Shown: in pieces, positions 9,729 through 17,402 of the stretch
Layout: the number at the start of each line of letters is the position of its first letter
How positions within the stretch are numbered: position 1 is the stretch's first letter
Assembly: GCF_029267215.1 (NCBI RefSeq)
Contig: NZ_JARIDH010000082.1
Location: forward strand, 1-46,962
Length of the DNA: 46,962 nucleotides
Direction of reading: 5' to 3'
Source of the DNA: Clostridium sp.
GTDB taxonomy: Bacteria; Bacillota; Clostridia; Clostridiales; Clostridiaceae
Notes under the pieces: model-generated
Told to the model about the DNA's origin: nothing
What the model saw: the letters and a program-made list of their open reading frames with translations, nothing else
Database searches by the model: none
Translations under genes and position numbers: made by a program

Positions 9729-10382
9729 TTAATCTTTTTTATAGTAGTGATAATATCCACTTCTTCTTTGTTCTTCTCCATTAAATACAATTCCAATTAT
9801 GTTTGCATTAACGGCCTTTAAGTTTTTAGAAGCTTCTATTACTCCCTCTTTTTTTGCATATCCATATTTAACAACTAATATTGTTCCATCTACCTTTGTT
9901 GAAAGTATTTTAGGATCTGCCACAGCGTTTACTGGAGGGGCATCTAGTATTATGTAATCATACTTATCTTCTAATTGATTTAAAAGATGTTCCATAGCCT
10001 TTGAAGCTACCATTTCTGCTGGATTTGGAGGAATTGTTCCAGAAGGCATAACATGAAGTCCTGATTCATGTTTATAAACTACCTTATTAAATTCAACCTT
10101 TCCAATTAAAAATTCTGATAAACCAACTGAATTACTTATTCCAAATTCCTTATGAACAACTGGTTTTCTTAAGTCACAGTCAATTATTATTACTTTTTTT
10201 CCATCCTTAGCAAATGATATTGCTAGATTAGCTGCCGTTGTTGATTTACCTTCTCCTGGTTCTGAACTAGTAACAACAATAGATTTTACAGGTTTATCAA
10301 AGGATGAATACTGTATATTAGTTCTTAATGTTCTATAACTTTCAGCAGCAACTGACATTGGATTACTTTCTAATATTAACAT
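9729..10382 (-). CDS. Capsular tyrosine kinase (BY-kinase, CpsD/CapB type)
   Basis: A 217-residue cytoplasmic ATPase. Walker A is at residues 43-48 (GEGKST within SSEPGEGKSTTAANLA), the Walker A' region is IIIDCDLRKP (D68, D70), and Walker B is YDYIILDAPP. The C-terminus GYYHYYKKD is the tyrosine cluster that is autophosphorylated in this family. In Firmicutes the kinase works with a separate membrane activator, here the Wzz-like gene 14 bp upstream, to control chain length and export. No CpsB/Wzb-type tyrosine phosphatase is visible in the operon. Confidence 0.95.
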   Translation of the reverse strand: MLILESNPMSVAAESYRTLRTNIQYSSFDKPVKSIVVTSSEPGEGKSTTAANLAISFAKDGKKVIIIDCDLRKPVVHKEFGISNSVGLSEFLIGKVEFNKVVYKHESGLHVMPSGTIPPNPAEMVASKAMEHLLNQLEDKYDYIILDAPPVNAVADPKILSTKVDGTILVVKYGYAKKEGVIEASKNLKAVNANIIGIVFNGEEQRRSGYYHYYKKD

Positions 10383-10396
10383 TTAATTCTTCCTCC

Positions 10397-11083
10397 TTAT
10401 TCCGTATAATCGGGTATTGTTCCTATTATAGGTAAATCTAAAGCTTTTTCTAATTCTTCTCTTGATTTAAATGTATTGTCTAAATATTCAAGTAGTAAAA
10501 CTACTCCAACTCCAACCATTAATCCTAAAATAAAAGCAATAAGTATGTTAAGCTTCTTATTAGGACTTTCAGGGTATTCTGGAAGCTGAGGCGCTTGAAT
10601 TATTTGAACATTACCATTTGGTATAAGTTTTTTAGATTCAGAAATAAATTCATATGTAATTGCCTTAGTCAAAGTTAAAGCATCCTTAGGACTTCCACAC
10701 TTATATTTAATATCTAAAATCTGTGTATCAGCACTAGGTGTAACTGTAAGATTTCCTAATATTTTTTTAATTTCTTTATCATTATAATTTAAATTTGCAT
10801 TTTTAGTTGCCTTAGTTACTAAGTCTGAAGTTTTAAGAATTTCAGAATAAGTTTTCATAAGTTTTTGGTACATCATAACATCATTATTGTCATAATTAGT
10901 ACTTCCTTGTGTTTCTTGCTTACCAATGAAAAGTTTAGTTGTAGCTTCATACTGTGGCTTTATAACAAAAAAACTTAATATTGCTGATATTAATGTAGCC
11001 CCAATTGTTATTAAAGCTATTAACTTCCATCTTTTCTTTAATGCATAAGCAATCTCTTGTAAGCTTATAGTATTTTCTTCCAT
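10397..11083 (-). CDS. Wzz/CpsC-type chain-length regulator and kinase activator
   Basis: A 228-residue protein with two membrane helices (near residues 18-40 and 175-198) flanking an extracellular domain. The C-terminal cytoplasmic tail (SREELEKALDLPIIGTIPDYTE) normally docks on the BY-kinase. The N-terminus has ISLQEIAYALKKRWK, typical of Wzz. I place the start at the ATG read from 11083 (MEENTISL), because GGGAGGA lies six bases upstream; the GTG four codons earlier lies before that ribosome site. It is the first gene of the capsule operon and is preceded by a long AT-rich leader. Confidence 0.93.
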   Translation of the reverse strand: MEENTISLQEIAYALKKRWKLIALITIGATLISAILSFFVIKPQYEATTKLFIGKQETQGSTNYDNNDVMMYQKLMKTYSEILKTSDLVTKATKNANLNYNDKEIKKILGNLTVTPSADTQILDIKYKCGSPKDALTLTKAITYEFISESKKLIPNGNVQIIQAPQLPEYPESPNKKLNILIAFILGLMVGVGVVLLLEYLDNTFKSREELEKALDLPIIGTIPDYTE

Positions 11084-11505
11084 GAATCCTCCCACTTTAT
11101 TTCTTGTTTAGTTTTTATCTTATTTTTAAATTTATCTCACTAATCTATAATATACCATTTTTAAATTTTAATAAATAGTATTTCTAATTATTGTAAATTG
11201 TTTTATTTTTACTTTTTTTGTTTTTAAAAAAACTTTAAAATATATTTAAATTAATCTTTTTCTTAAAAAAATAATTATTTTTTCCAATAAAAAAATACTA
11301 AATTTATAATTCTAAAAAAATAACCTTTTTTATAAAAATAAATCCTAATATATCAAAAATTTAATATATTATTTCTTAATTATTCATTTTTTATTTTTAA
11401 AAAACTTTTATCATATGACTTTTTTCAACATATATTTTAATCAATATAATTATTAACTTTCTGTTAACTTTTTTTTATTTTTCAAATAATATTCTAAAAC
11501 TAAAT
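11084..11505 (-). promoter_or_regulatory. AT-rich region upstream of the capsule operon
   Basis: About 420 bp without an ORF, nearly all A and T, between marR and the first capsule gene. It should hold the capsule promoter. On the minus strand a TATATTATAG stretch (about 11150-11159) and TTTACA (about 11192-11197) are weak candidate promoter elements; neither forms a convincing spaced pair. I see no riboswitch-like structure or clear terminator for marR. Confidence 0.35.
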
Positions 11506-12006
11506 TTATCTTACATTTATCATAACCTCTGATAATACCTCTCCAAAAATATACAATTTTTCTTTATCAATTCCTGAAATAGCTAATTCTACAATTTCTC
11601 TATTTATTTTTTCAAAAGATTCCATTTGTATTTTAGCTTTCTCTGTTAATGTTACTAAGTATGATCTTCTATCATTCTCATTAGGAAGCTTATCTAAGTA
11701 TCCTTTGTATATAAGTCTATTTATTATTCCAGATATGGTTGGCTTGTCCATATCAAGTCTGGAAGCAATTAATACTGGTGTAAGTTCATCATTTTTTTCT
11801 AAATTCAAATGAAGTTCAACATCTTTTAAAAGAATAAATTGAGCTACTGTTATTCCCTCTTTCTCTAGTTCTTTATTCATTCTATTTTTAATCAATTTTG
11901 AGCACAAATTAATAGCATAAGTCAAATCATCCTTATTATAGTCATCTTTAGCCACTCTTTTCATAATATCTAATATTTTTTCTGCCCTCTGCTCTTTGTT
12001 TTTCAT
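11506..12006 (-). CDS. MarR-family transcriptional regulator
   Basis: A 166-residue winged-helix protein, normal for MarR. The start chosen is the ATG from 12006 (MKNKEQRAEK), with GGAGG five bases upstream; the longer frame from 12096 has no ribosome site. The DNA-binding part includes LTPVLIASRLDMDKPTISGIINRLIYKGYLDKLPNENDRRSYLVTLTEK (about residues 75-125), with the wing motif DRRS. The effector is unknown. It lies between the capsule operon and the FUSC exporter, and could control either, or an unlinked target; MarR genes next to exporters often regulate them. Confidence 0.88.
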   Translation of the reverse strand: MKNKEQRAEKILDIMKRVAKDDYNKDDLTYAINLCSKLIKNRMNKELEKEGITVAQFILLKDVELHLNLEKNDELTPVLIASRLDMDKPTISGIINRLIYKGYLDKLPNENDRRSYLVTLTEKAKIQMESFEKINREIVELAISGIDKEKLYIFGEVLSEVMINVR

Positions 12007-12206
12007 AATTTCCTCCAAAAAACTGAATATATAACTCTTAACACTACTAAAATTCTCATATTTTAGCATTAAAATCAATGTATATAAAGTTAACATTTTA
12101 TTATTTAACTTTGAATCTCTTAATAGTTTTTTTTATTAGGCTCTCTTTTAAACTATTATATAAGTTAAATAAATCCTTTAAGAAAGCCACTAAAACTACT
12201 TTTACC

Positions 12207-12350
12207 TCTCTCTTTTAAACTAGTGTATATATTAAGTAGTTCTTATTGATATCAAAGTTTATCTTAATAAATCTTTATATATTTATATCTAGTGTATCTA
12301 AATAGGTCTTATGTGATAACTAAAATCAAGACTTTCTAAAAACAGAGTTA
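12207..12350. repeat. Family B MITE-like element (degenerate copy)
   Basis: The left end (CTCTCTTTTAAACTAGTGTA, from 12207) and the inverted right end (reverse complement of 12316-12348: CTCTGTTTTTAGAAAGTC then TTGATTTTAGTTATC) resemble the terminal inverted repeat shared with the elements at 24649-24818, 43934-44029 and 44347-44405. A further direct half-copy (CTCTCTTTTAAACTATTATA) starts near 12142. It is non-coding. The pairing is imperfect, and assignment to the family is by eye. Confidence 0.5.
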
Positions 12351-12379
12351 TTAATTAAAAATACTTTCAAAAGAAAAAA

Positions 12380-12620
12380 GGCCTATATCAAAATAACTTT
12401 TTATAAAACTTACAAATAATATGAAGAGAATATCTAGATGAGCTTTAGAATTTAAATTATTACGTAGAAAATATCACGTTAAAAAGCTTAGATTGTTCGA
12501 AGCGTAGCAAGTTTCTAAGCTTTAGTGATATTTTCGTAGTAATGATTATAAATTCTTAGCGAAATCTAGTAATTCTAGGAATATATTTGTAAGTTTTATT
12601 ATTATATTCTGATGCAGCCC
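12380..12620. repeat. Family A palindromic element, about 240 bp
   Basis: Almost the whole stretch folds back on itself. ATAAAACTTACAAATA at 12403 is repeated exactly in inverse orientation, ending at 12599. The arms continue inward through AAAATATCAC...AAAGCTTAG to a centre near 12498-12512. Outer ends GGCCTATATCAAAATA (12380) and the complement GGGCTGCATCAGAATA (to 12620) also match imperfectly. A short 84-bp relative lies at 30700-30783. No ORF is inside. It behaves like a non-autonomous mobile element or a structured intergenic repeat. Confidence 0.7.
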
Positions 12621-12657
12621 TCTTTAATATATCTAAATTTAATTTTATAAATTTAGT

Positions 12658-13707
12658 CTAAAATTCATTTGTAACCTTATCTATTTCTCTATTTTTCTCT
12701 TTTTTAATTTCTTCTAACATCTCATTTTCTTTCTCTAATTTATACCAACCATATATAACTTTATTTACTATTAAGGCTATTACTATTCCTAAAGATATAA
12801 AAATTATTCTCATAGGCACTGAAACTCCTGGTTGGAATAAAATCATTGCAGCTCCTAAAGAACTCATAGTTGTAAATATCATTTTTATTTTATATTCATT
12901 AATAAAAGTGTATATATAACTTAAAATAAGTAAAACTATATTACTAAAATGTTTTGGAATAATATATCCAAACAACACTAAAAATATCCCTGCTCCTATT
13001 AAAGTTCCAAAAAATCTTTCTTTACTTTTTGTTTTAGAATCCTCAAAATGTGGCTGAGTTATTGACATAGCTGAAATACTTATCCACATTGATTTTTGAG
13101 CACCAATTAAACTTCCAAGTAGCATAGCAAGTGAAACTGATATTGCCATTCTTAAAGAAAAGTTAAATTGAAGAGAGTTCTTGTCCATAGTTTTTATCAT
13201 TTCACTTATATTAATATGTTCTGAATCATCTTTTTTTCTATGACTGAAATAATAAACTGCAGATATTAATATTCCTCCAACAAGCAATGCCATAAGTCTT
13301 TTTGGAAATTCACTCCAAGAAACAGGATTTCCTTCTATAAATACATAACAAAGCATAAAAGGTAAATATGCCTTTGTTTCCATAGTGTTAGTAACTAAAT
13401 ATGAAACTATGAAAATACCTATAAAATTTATCACTAATACTAGAAATATGTTCATTGAAGATATTTGAGTTAAAAATCCCATGAAAACGAAAGATAATAT
13501 TGTAGTTATAATGGCTTCATTTAATTTTAAACTTAAATGAACATTTGCAAACATTAGCATTGCAGTTATAACACAAACCCCTATAAGAGTGTTAGAACTT
13601 CCAAATACTTTTCCATATAAAGAGACAAATAAAATTATTCCAACTATCAATATTAAGTTATTTACAAGAATTTTAGGTTTTAAATTCTTTTTTATACTTT
13701 CTATCAT
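12658..13707 (-). CDS. FUSC-family (aromatic acid exporter-like) membrane protein
   Basis: A 349-residue protein with about ten helices in two sets separated by a hydrophilic stretch (about residues 155-180), then a charged C-terminal tail (ENEMLEEIKKEKNREID). The second half has RMAISVSLAMLLGSLIGAQKSMWISISAMSITQPHFEDSKTKSKERFFGTLIGAGIF, which matches the conserved FUSC/ArAE core, where a Trp and an R-x2-G-T pattern recur. Family members export aromatic acids or related compounds. GGGGAAA precedes the ATG. The nearby MarR gene on the same strand is a plausible regulator; the 650-bp gap argues for its own promoter. Confidence 0.8.
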   Translation of the reverse strand: MIESIKKNLKPKILVNNLILIVGIILFVSLYGKVFGSSNTLIGVCVITAMLMFANVHLSLKLNEAIITTILSFVFMGFLTQISSMNIFLVLVINFIGIFIVSYLVTNTMETKAYLPFMLCYVFIEGNPVSWSEFPKRLMALLVGGILISAVYYFSHRKKDDSEHINISEMIKTMDKNSLQFNFSLRMAISVSLAMLLGSLIGAQKSMWISISAMSITQPHFEDSKTKSKERFFGTLIGAGIFLVLFGYIIPKHFSNIVLLILSYIYTFINEYKIKMIFTTMSSLGAAMILFQPGVSVPMRIIFISLGIVIALIVNKVIYGWYKLEKENEMLEEIKKEKNREIDKVTNEF

Positions 13708-13789
13708 CCCATATTTCCCCTTTAGTTATTTATTCTGTTGAGCATTATACCATATTTATTAAAGTTAGTGAATTAAAGTTAAAACAAAA

Positions 13790-13829
13790 ATTAGAGTTTA
13801 AAGATTTTTTACAATCTTTAAACTCTAAT
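13790..13829 (-). terminator. Intrinsic terminator after the sensor kinase gene
   Basis: A perfect 17-bp stem (ATTAGAGTTTAAAGATT at 13790-13806 with its complement at 13813-13829) and a 6-nt loop. It is followed on the minus strand by TTTTTGTTTT. It begins about 30 bp past the kinase stop and should end the two-component operon before the FUSC gene. Confidence 0.9.
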
Positions 13830-13857
13830 CAATTAACTCTTAATAAAAATCTTAAAT

Positions 13858-16119
13858 TTAAATTAGATTTTCTTTATAATCCACTTTAAAGTTTATTATG
13901 GCTTTGAATAAATCTCCATCCACTTCTACTTTAAACATTCCTCCTTGAATTTCAACAAAACTCTTAACTATGGCAAGACCTAATCCTGATCCTTCTGTGT
14001 TACGTGATTTATCTCCTCTTACAAATCTATCTGAAATCTCCTCTGAGTTAAAGGTAATCTCATTTTCTGATATGTTCTTTATTATAATTTCAACATCACT
14101 TTCACTTTCATTAATATCCACATATACTCTTGAATTTTTCATGGCATATTTAACTACGTTTATAATTAGATTTTCAAATATTCTATAAGTTCTTTGATTA
14201 TCTAGCTTTAGCACCACCTTTTTATCTGGTAGGTTTAGTCTAAAATCTAATCCTGCCTCACTTATCTTGTCATCTAATTCTACTATAACCTGTCTCAAAA
14301 GATATGAAATATCAATATCCATTAAGTTTAAACTTATATTTCCACTTGTAGCCTTACTCACTTCAAATAAATCTTCTATTAAGAATTTTAATCTTTGAGA
14401 TTTTTTATCTAAAGTTTCTAAATAAGCTTTTCTTTTTTCTTCATCTTTTTCATTTTTTAATAAATCAACATAAGCTATTATGGAAGTTAGTGGAGTTTTT
14501 AAATCATGAGAAACATTTGATATAAGCTCTGTCTTCATTTTTTGGCTTTTAACCTCTTCATCAACAGCCTTTTTAAATCCATTTTTAATATGATTTAGTT
14601 CTTCATTTAAAGGATTAAAAAGTCCCATATCTTCTTTCTCTTCATTTTTAGTTAATTCTAGTTTTCCATGAGCTATTTCTCTAGTTTTATCTAAAATTTT
14701 GTTATAATCACTTTTTAACTTATTAAAATACTTTCTTCCAAAATGAAATAATATTATTGAATAAACAACTGCTCCTATTATTCCAACAAACCACATTGAG
14801 CAAAGTATTGAAACAATTATGAAATTAATTCCTACTAATATTAAAAGAAGTTTATCACTCTTTTTATTTAAATCTATTTTCTTAATGTATTTAATACACT
14901 TTTTAATTCCATCTAATATAAAATTCTTTAATTTATAAATAATACAATGATTTTTCAAAAAGTTTTTAAATCCAGAATTAAATATATATTTAACATAAAC
15001 AACCTCATATAATAAATCACCTAAAACAAAAATCCAGTAAGCAAAATTTAATAAATAGGTAGCTTGATCTAAAAATGGCATGCTAGTTGTTTTAAATATT
15101 TCTCTTAATCTCCCTTCAAGAGTTGAAACTATTAAAAAGTTCCCACATTCAGCAATTATGGCTATTAAAATGCTTAATAAAACAAAATTAATTTCTAATG
15201 GTATTTTTTTAAATGTTTTAAATCCCAATATATTTTTTGAATATCTAAATGGAATTATAACTGCAAGTATTAAGGCTAAACAAACTGCTATCATAATAAA
15301 TATTAAACTAGCATCATTAACCTCATAATACCATTGGTTAATTTCACTTGCATAAAGGGAATCTTTATATTTTAATTCCTTTGGAACTGCATAAACATAG
15401 GTCATATTTTTTATTGGTTTAAGCTCATAATCATTAAACACCCTTCCATCATAGGAATATCTATATGAATAATTACTTAAATTCTTTCTAACATTAAAAC
15501 CATTTTCTCCATAAGCATCCTCTATAGTAATTTTTCCTCTATCATCAAACTTTATAACAACACAAAATCTAAAATAATCATTTAAATCTTTTTTCTCTAT
15601 TTTTTCTCCTTTAGCCAAGGCTTCAAGCATCCACTCCTGCTCTTTATTGCTATTAAATACTGTTTTTCCAGATGAATTTATGGCATATACCTCTAAGTTT
15701 TCTAAATAATTTAAGCTTTCAATTCTTTCTTTAATATAATTATTTAAATTACTTTCATCCTCTTTAACCCGTTCTTCATAATCTTTAGCTTCTTTATGGT
15801 TCTTATTATCCTCTAATGAAAAAAATTCATTTACTAAATTTATGCTCTTTCCTTCACTATTAGCTTCTTTTTCAATGGTATCAAAGTATATTCCATAGTT
15901 AGTTGAATATATCCTCTCCTTTAAATTATTGTTATTAAAAACACTATAATTTTTTTTCATATTTTCTTTAGCAATATTCTCTATTAAGCCATAATTATAT
16001 ATCAATCCTATTGAGTATATAATTAATAATATTAATACTATAAAAGTAACACCCCAATTAACCTTATAAGTTTCATCTTCTTTTTTATTTTTATTGACTT
16101 TCCATTTTATAGCCAACAC
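13858..16119 (-). CDS. Membrane sensor histidine kinase
   Basis: A 753-residue kinase, much longer than most partners of OmpR-type regulators. One helix (about residues 22-45) and an extracellular domain of about 220 residues come first. Around six further helices follow (about 268-290, 308-335, 350-380, 424-460), then a linker, the H-box SNVSHDLKTPLTSI with H538, and the ATPase with N-box ENLIINVVKYAM and G-box GSGLGLAIVKSF. The catalytic half resembles VanS-type kinases. It overlaps the response regulator gene by 29 bp, so the pair is translationally coupled. The signal is unknown. Confidence 0.92.
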   Translation of the reverse strand: MLAIKWKVNKNKKEDETYKVNWGVTFIVLILLIIYSIGLIYNYGLIENIAKENMKKNYSVFNNNNLKERIYSTNYGIYFDTIEKEANSEGKSINLVNEFFSLEDNKNHKEAKDYEERVKEDESNLNNYIKERIESLNYLENLEVYAINSSGKTVFNSNKEQEWMLEALAKGEKIEKKDLNDYFRFCVVIKFDDRGKITIEDAYGENGFNVRKNLSNYSYRYSYDGRVFNDYELKPIKNMTYVYAVPKELKYKDSLYASEINQWYYEVNDASLIFIMIAVCLALILAVIIPFRYSKNILGFKTFKKIPLEINFVLLSILIAIIAECGNFLIVSTLEGRLREIFKTTSMPFLDQATYLLNFAYWIFVLGDLLYEVVYVKYIFNSGFKNFLKNHCIIYKLKNFILDGIKKCIKYIKKIDLNKKSDKLLLILVGINFIIVSILCSMWFVGIIGAVVYSIILFHFGRKYFNKLKSDYNKILDKTREIAHGKLELTKNEEKEDMGLFNPLNEELNHIKNGFKKAVDEEVKSQKMKTELISNVSHDLKTPLTSIIAYVDLLKNEKDEEKRKAYLETLDKKSQRLKFLIEDLFEVSKATSGNISLNLMDIDISYLLRQVIVELDDKISEAGLDFRLNLPDKKVVLKLDNQRTYRIFENLIINVVKYAMKNSRVYVDINESESDVEIIIKNISENEITFNSEEISDRFVRGDKSRNTEGSGLGLAIVKSFVEIQGGMFKVEVDGDLFKAIINFKVDYKENLI

Positions 16120-16795
16120 CCCACACCACCTTTAAATATTTTGGATTCTTTGGATTTATCTCTATTTTTTCTCTTATATTTCTAACATGGACCATGACAG
16201 TATCTGTGTTTACTGCATTTTCATTCCACACTCTTTCATAAATTTCTTCAGCTGAAAAAACTCTTCCAGGACTTTTCATTAATAATTGAAGTATCTTAAA
16301 TTCTATAGGGGTTGTTTTTATTATTTCCCCATCTAAGGTTACTTCTTTTCTATCTAAATTTAATTCTAATCCACCTATTGTATATGAATTAGTTTCAATT
16401 AAATCTTTTTTAACTACATTTAAGTATTTTGAATATCTTCTAATTTGAGAGTTTACTCTTGCTAAAAGTTCTAAAGCATTAAAAGGTTTTGTTACATAAT
16501 CATCAGCACCTATGTTTAATCCTAAAATTTTATCCATATCCTCTGATTTTGCAGAAAGCATTATTATAGGGAATTCATGATTTTCTCTTGCTTTCATAAC
16601 CATTGTAACTCCATCCATCTTAGGCATCATTATATCTACAATAGCTAAGTGAATTTCCTCTCTATAAATAATATCTAACCCCTCTAATCCATTACTTCCT
16701 TTAAAAACATTGTATCCTTGGTTTTTTAAATATATAGCTATAGCATCTGCTATTTCCTTTTCATCCTCAACAACTAAAATATTAAACTTATTCAT
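16091..16795 (-). CDS. OmpR/PhoB-family response regulator (VanR-like)
   Basis: A 234-residue regulator. The receiver domain (residues 1-120) has the acidic pocket E10/D11, phosphoacceptor D54 (AIVDIMMPKMDG), S81 and K103 (VTKPF). The C-terminal winged helix (about 140-230) has TPIEFKILQLLMKSPGRVFSAEEIYERVW and ends in VWGVGYKME. It is the partner of the kinase that follows it, with overlapping reading frames. TTTTCTTTC-rich sequence upstream of the ATG gives AAAGGGAG as the ribosome site on the minus strand. Target genes are not evident nearby. Confidence 0.95.
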   Translation of the reverse strand: MNKFNILVVEDEKEIADAIAIYLKNQGYNVFKGSNGLEGLDIIYREEIHLAIVDIMMPKMDGVTMVMKARENHEFPIIMLSAKSEDMDKILGLNIGADDYVTKPFNALELLARVNSQIRRYSKYLNVVKKDLIETNSYTIGGLELNLDRKEVTLDGEIIKTTPIEFKILQLLMKSPGRVFSAEEIYERVWNENAVNTDTVMVHVRNIREKIEINPKNPKYLKVVWGVGYKMESQ

Positions 16796-17034
16796 TTTTA
16801 TTACTCCCTTTCTTTTCTACAATCATAATTAAACTTAATATTTTAAACTCATATTAAAATTCAATTCTCTTTTAAATATCCACACTAATTTTTACCATTA
16901 AATTCAATTACAATCATATCATAGAAAGCTTTTCTATTGTCAAAAACAAGCTCTATCTTTAACTCTTTCCTTATACTCTTTAAACTTTGTTAATAATTCT
17001 TTATCCCCCTTTCCAAAATTTCATTTTAAAAATT

Positions 17035-17070
17035 GCTCTGTTTTAAGAGAGTGTTGATTTTAGCTATCCC
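17035..17070 (+). repeat. Family B terminal repeat, solo end
   Basis: The first eleven bases of the copy at 24649 (GCTCTGTTTTA) recur here exactly, followed after four mismatches by the shared GTGTTGATTTTA. No inverted second end is recognisable within 350 bp, so this may be a remnant of an element. Confidence 0.55.
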
Positions 17071-17265
17071 TTCAGACCTACTTAATTTCGCGGAGATTTA
17101 AAAATAAATTATATGTTAAAACTTCTTTTATTTTACGTCATAAATCCATTGCTCTATTTTCTAAAACTTAAACTACTTCACTACCTCCTATATTCTCTCT
17201 TTAAAACTTTCTTTATAATTCCTTTCCTTTATTTGCTATATATTAATAATAAAGATAAAAAATAA

Positions 17266-17308
17266 AGAAACCCCTTAGATAAATCTAAAGATTTTCTAAA
17301 GAGTTTCT
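17266..17308 (-). terminator. Intrinsic terminator after GH123 gene
   Basis: On the minus strand AGAAACTCTTTAGA pairs with TCTAAGGGGTTTCT (14 bp with two G-T pairs) around a 15-nt loop and is followed by TTTATTTTTTAT. It sits about 95 bp past the stop at 17403. Confidence 0.8.
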
Positions 17309-17402
17309 AAAATAATTTTTAGTTTTCATAACTTTTTATATTTGTATTTTTTAAATCTATACTGTTACTTAAAAACTATTCCTTATTGATTTCAAAATAA
17401 TA

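Larger units (their letters stand above)
16796..17402. other. 607-bp gene-free stretch between response regulator and GH123 genes
   Basis: No supported ORF. It contains a single copy of the family B end (17035-17070, GCTCTGTTTTAAGAGAGTG then TTGATTTTAGCTAT) without an obvious inverted partner, and the terminator at 17266-17308. The promoter of the two-component genes should lie at its left end, but I see no clear spaced pair. Confidence 0.5.

Noticed and set aside
11096-11505. A riboswitch or long structured leader ahead of the capsule operon
   Set aside because: The region is nearly pure A/T with no G-C-paired stems of useful length.
12380-12620. An insertion sequence with a transposase
   Set aside because: No open frame of meaningful length occurs within either family A copy.
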